A DNA stretch of 8,836 nucleotides from Acinetobacter sp. (GTDB taxonomy: Bacteria > Pseudomonadota > Gammaproteobacteria > Pseudomonadales > Moraxellaceae), in the NCBI GenBank assembly GCA_030152675.1, contig JASLIY010000133.1, positions 1-8,836 on the forward strand, read 5' to 3'. Below, in pieces: positions 6,443 to 8,836 of the stretch. How positions within the stretch are numbered: position 1 is the stretch's first letter; each line of letters starts with the position of its first letter. The position numbers and the translations under genes were made by a program. The notes beneath the pieces were generated by a model. The model was not told the DNA's origin. It did not search any database and saw only the letters and a program-made list of their open reading frames with translations.

Positions 6443-7354
6443 TTAAGAATCGGTAGTACTCGAGTCAGGCGCAATCGACTCAGCACCAGAAGACGCTGAA
6501 TCCATAGATTCAGAACCATGAGATGGGGATGGATTGAAGTCTGGCGCTTCAAAATCAGTGTGGGTAAAGTCGGTGTGTCGCGAAGTCTCACGCCAAACCG
6601 TTAAAAACTCCAGTTGCTGTGGCTGCGACTGCAAATAGGCAATCGTGGCTTGAATCCAGAGTTGATGGTCTGTGGCCTGCACATGACCTTTTAGCAATAA
6701 CCAGCGCAAATAGATCAACCATGTGTTCAGCACATCACCCTCACAATAACTGCGAAGCTGTTGCCACTGCTGATTTTTAACATAGTCTGGAATATGGTAT
6801 CCAGTGAGACCACGCTTGCCCGGGAAGCCGAGTAAATGCGCAGTATCATCGAGCTTTTGGAAATTGCGACCATTAAACATGGCCATGACATCCATCAGAT
6901 CGACATGACGTTGGTGATAACGGTTTTGGTAGTTATTGTAACGTTTTTGCTGATTGATTTCGCCCTGATCGAACAGACTTGGCGCCGACAAGCCATGATA
7001 CATGGCACGGAATAAAATCACGGGCAAATCAAACTGCGAGCCATTCCAACTCACCAAGGTCGGGTGACGTTTATCGAAGATCGATAAGAACTTCGTCAGA
7101 ATCTCGACCTCAGTCCATTGTTCCTGACTAAAAGAGAATAGGGTCATGGCACCACTTTCATCAATCCACAGCCCTGAGATACACACGATCTCATGCAGCG
7201 GTAGACGTTGAAAATCCATACCAGATTCTTGGCGGCGCAGTTTTGCCAAGGCTTGCTCTAAATCAGCCTGTTCCAGATCTAGCCCATATAAATGCGCGCC
7301 CGCTTTTAAATCGGTCAGCGTCTCAATATCAAAAACTAAAACGGGTAGGCGCAT
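6443..7354 (-). CDS. Predicted 3'-5' exonuclease, PolB exonuclease-domain-like
   Basis: This 303-residue protein belongs to the stand-alone DEDD exonucleases related to the proofreading domain of family B polymerases (the COG3298 / DNA_pol_B_exo2 type). Exo I is D9-I-E11-T. Exo II is SWNGSQFD (102-109), with D109 as metal ligand. Exo III is Y203-C-E-G-D207, the YxxxD (DEDDy) form. HVDLMD (150-155) and KLDD (167-170) lie between Exo II and III, as in relatives. The catalytic core ends near residue 255. Residues about 260-303 form an acidic tail rich in Ser and Asp with a doubled HTDF, predicted disordered. AAGGAG (7372-7367) lies 12 bases before the ATG, a rather long spacing. The gene is 50 bases downstream of cysM and 32 upstream of rlmD, so likely cotranscribed. 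No polymerase domain is attached. Its cellular role is unknown; DNA repair or RNA processing are both possible. Confidence 0.9.
   Translation of the reverse strand: MRLPVLVFDIETLTDLKAGAHLYGLDLEQADLEQALAKLRRQESGMDFQRLPLHEIVCISGLWIDESGAMTLFSFSQEQWTEVEILTKFLSIFDKRHPTLVSWNGSQFDLPVILFRAMYHGLSAPSLFDQGEINQQKRYNNYQNRYHQRHVDLMDVMAMFNGRNFQKLDDTAHLLGFPGKRGLTGYHIPDYVKNQQWQQLRSYCEGDVLNTWLIYLRWLLLKGHVQATDHQLWIQATIAYLQSQPQQLEFLTVWRETSRHTDFTHTDFEAPDFNPSPSHGSESMDSASSGAESIAPDSSTTDS
6496..6513. repeat. Inverted repeat inside the exonuclease tail coding region
   Basis: CTGAATC (6496-6502) and GATTCAG (6507-6513) are perfect 7-base arms around CATA. It lies within the 3' part of the exonuclease gene that encodes the Ser/Asp tail, about 85-100 bases before the rlmD start. 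There is no U-tract, so it is not a terminator. It could be an mRNA hairpin or simply follow from repeated Ser/Asp codons. Confidence 0.4.
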
Positions 7355-7404
7355 AGCGCAGGATTACTCCTTTTCAGCAACCAATCACCGAAGTGCGGTC
7401 TAAA

Positions 7405-8334
7405 TTATTGCTCATCAAGCACAGAAAACAAGCCAGTCGATAAATAACGATCGCCGCGATCACAGATGATACATACGATCACCGCATCCGGATGTTGGGC
7501 AGCCAACATCAACGAAGCCCATACTGCACCTCCCGAAGACGTCCCTGCACTGATGCCCTCTTGGCGTGCCAGTTGGCGCATGGTTTTTTCTGCTTCAATT
7601 TGAGGGATGTCAATAATTTGATCTATACGGCTGCGATCAAAGATCGTTGGCAAATATGCTTCTGGCCAGCGACGAATCCCCGCAATACTGGCACCATCTT
7701 CAGGCTGTAAGCCCACAATCTGAATGTCTGGATTTTGTTCTTTGAGATACTTAGAAACCCCCATAATGGTGCCCGTAGTGCCCATTGAACTGACAAAATG
7801 TGTAATCTTGCCGGCAGTTTGCGCCCAAATTTCGGGTCCCGTGGTGAGATAATGTGCCTCGACATTGTCCGGATTGCCAAACTGATTCAGGACATAACCT
7901 TGACCATCGTGCTGCATCTGCTGCGCCAAGTCGCGCGCGCCTTCCATGCCCTGTTGCTTGGTGACTTCAATCAATTCAGCACCATAAGCCTGCATCGCAT
8001 CTTTGCGCTCTTGGCTCATATTGTCTGGCATGATCAGCTTCATCTTATAGCCACGCATCGCAGCCACCATGGCCAAAGCAATACCAGTATTGCCGCTGGT
8101 GGCCTCGATCAAGGTATCACCCGGCTGAATATCACCGCGTTTTTCGGCTTGCATAATCATGTTGTAGGCAGGTCGATCTTTGACTGATCCCGCAGGATTA
8201 TTGCCTTCCAACTTGACCAACACTGTCGCATCGCAATGTCGAGCCATGCGCTGCAATCGAACCAGTGGGGTTTTCCCGACGTAGTGATCCAGTGTAAATT
8301 CATCAGCTTCAAAATCAGGTGTGGTGTGCAACAT
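7405..8334 (-). CDS. cysM: Cysteine synthase B (O-acetylserine sulfhydrylase B)
   Basis: CysM is a PLP enzyme that makes cysteine from O-acetylserine and sulfide, and can use thiosulfate to form S-sulfocysteine. The 309-residue protein has the fold-type II signature: K52 in NNPAGSVKDR binds PLP. TSGNTG (79-84) is the substrate loop, and GTTGT (185-189) holds the PLP phosphate. SSGGA (266-270) lies near the pyridine ring. R221-R222-W223 in GIRRWP, together with PDNMSQER and ICDRGDRYLSTG, marks CysM rather than CysK. The N-terminus is about 11 residues longer than I recall for E. coli CysM. ATG at 8334 is supported by TAAGGT (8347-8342) 7 bases upstream. It is the first gene of the leftward cluster and diverges from the sensor kinase gene. 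The gap to the exonuclease gene holds only a weak 4-bp hairpin, so readthrough is expected. Confidence 0.96.
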   Translation of the reverse strand: MLHTTPDFEADEFTLDHYVGKTPLVRLQRMARHCDATVLVKLEGNNPAGSVKDRPAYNMIMQAEKRGDIQPGDTLIEATSGNTGIALAMVAAMRGYKMKLIMPDNMSQERKDAMQAYGAELIEVTKQQGMEGARDLAQQMQHDGQGYVLNQFGNPDNVEAHYLTTGPEIWAQTAGKITHFVSSMGTTGTIMGVSKYLKEQNPDIQIVGLQPEDGASIAGIRRWPEAYLPTIFDRSRIDQIIDIPQIEAEKTMRQLARQEGISAGTSSGGAVWASLMLAAQHPDAVIVCIICDRGDRYLSTGLFSVLDEQ

Positions 8335-8486
8335 GTTGTATACCTTAAACGCGGTGCGGCTATTGTATGAAAAAATAGTCTAAGCTGCACCCATTTCCAT
8401 AGCTTTTTAATCCAGGTGTTTAATGCAGCTTCATTTTTTTCAAAGCGTGCTAATATGCCCTGCATGCGGAAAAAGTGGCGAAAATC
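8335..8486. promoter_or_regulatory. Divergent control region between cysM and the sensor kinase gene
   Basis: For cysM (-), a -10-like TACAAT lies at 8367-8362 without a good -35, giving a leader of about 20 bases. For the + strand gene, an extended -10-like TGC-TAATAT occurs at 8448-8456, also with a weak -35. An 8-base inverted repeat, AAGCTGCA (8382-8389) and TGCAGCTT (8424-8431), lies between these elements and could be a regulator site. All are eye-picked candidates. Confidence 0.35.
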
Positions 8487-8836
8487 ATGTCGAACTTTAA
8501 CAAAAAACTGTACAAACGCTTAAAACTCAACCACGCCTACGGGCAGTTGATTGCACTGATTTTTGTTCCGATCATGATCTTGGCCTGTGTTGGCGCCTTG
8601 CTGGTGTTGTATGAAACCTCCAATGCCGAAACCTCTGAACAACGCTATGCTGCCTTTAGTATCCTCAGCCGCTATCAATATACCGCTGAACAATTACAGC
8701 GCATGCTACAGCTCGCTCCGCAAAAACAACAACAAGCAGAACAGATCCTGCAAAGCATGCTGAATGAAAAGCATCTGATCAGTGCCGCGATCTTAGATGC
8801 CAACAATCAAAACCTGCTCAGCATTGGCTATAAAAG
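8487..8836 (+). CDS. gacS: N-terminal part of a membrane sensor histidine kinase, probably GacS/BarA (3' end outside window)
   Basis: An open frame runs from ATG 8487 to the window end, giving 116 residues plus two bases. It opens with a short basic cytoplasmic segment (KKLYKRLKLNHAYG, 6-19). A single transmembrane helix follows (about 20-42, LIALIFVPIMILACVGALLVLY), then a polar, Gln-rich, probably helical sensor region ending in AAILDANNQNLLSIG. This matches the start of GacS/BarA hybrid kinases: one helix, a small periplasmic sensor domain, then a second helix. These control the GacA-Rsm regulon. The kinase, receiver and Hpt domains are beyond the edge, so the call rests on this layout and on gacS neighbouring cysM in pseudomonads. 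The start is uncertain: a GTG at 8475 with GGA 5 bases upstream would add four residues (MAKI), and ATG 8487 has no clear Shine-Dalgarno. Confidence 0.75.
   Translation, partial: MSNFNKKLYKRLKLNHAYGQLIALIFVPIMILACVGALLVLYETSNAETSEQRYAAFSILSRYQYTAEQLQRMLQLAPQKQQQAEQILQSMLNEKHLISAAILDANNQNLLSIGYK

Larger units (their letters stand above)
2651..8334 (-). other. Predicted transcription unit cysM - exonuclease - rlmD - relA
   Basis: Four genes on the minus strand have gaps of 50, 32 and 40 bases. I see no intrinsic terminator between them, and the unit ends at the strong hairpin at 2592-2628. This would couple cysteine synthesis, an exonuclease, 23S rRNA methylation and the stringent-response synthetase on one mRNA. 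Internal promoters cannot be excluded by eye. Confidence 0.6.

Noticed and set aside
7391..7399. Exact match to the Haemophilus influenzae DNA uptake core AAGTGCGGT.
   Set aside because: I noticed only this copy by eye, and no such uptake signal is known for Acinetobacter-type bacteria. A single 9-mer match near the cysM stop is expected by chance often enough.
7382..7404. Possible terminator between cysM and the exonuclease gene (ACCG-CACTT-CGGT on the minus strand).
   Set aside because: The stem is only 4 base pairs and has no U-tract.
1..8836. Mobile element, phage defence cassette, toxin-antitoxin pair or CRISPR array.
   Set aside because: I saw no terminal repeats, transposase, spaced direct repeats or defence protein motifs. 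MazG here is the housekeeping NTP hydrolase without an adjacent mazEF pair.

Overview
The window looks like an ordinary chromosomal segment of a gammaproteobacterium, most probably Acinetobacter or a close relative in the Moraxellaceae. The reasons are moderate GC content, the protein sequences themselves, and the gene order gacS / cysM / rlmD / relA / mazG. From memory, Pseudomonas keeps the same core order; Acinetobacter-type genomes add extra genes. I see no insertion sequence, phage gene, integrase, tRNA, rRNA or CRISPR array.

Layout, left to right. Positions 1-212 hold an unidentified open frame that enters from the left edge, plus a small palindrome. Then come comEA (-) and mazG (-). 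A short-chain dehydrogenase gene (+) diverges from mazG. A strong hairpin with U-tracts on both sides separates that gene from the convergent relA (-). Upstream of relA on the same strand lie rlmD, a PolB-like 3'-5' exonuclease gene and cysM. These have gaps of only 32-50 bases and no clear terminator between them, so cysM-exonuclease-rlmD-relA is probably one transcription unit. At the right edge, a sensor kinase gene (+, probably gacS/barA) starts divergently from cysM and is cut by the window end.

Most genes serve core physiology. CysM makes cysteine, RlmD methylates 23S rRNA, RelA makes (p)ppGpp in amino-acid starvation, MazG hydrolyses NTPs, and GacS is a global regulator of post-exponential behaviour. 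In E. coli, MazG is linked to ppGpp levels, which gives the relA-mazG proximity a functional logic. ComEA points to DNA uptake, fitting a naturally competent group.

I found no convincing new multi-gene system. The points most worth a second look are the Q-F-D-D form of RelA's usual E-x-D-D synthetase motif, the SDR gene placed in inverted orientation between mazG and relA (its P-G motif reads P-L), the acidic Ser/Asp-rich tail of the exonuclease, the Ala/Gln/Glu-rich insert in MazG, the TTG start of rlmD, and the unexplained structure at the left edge.
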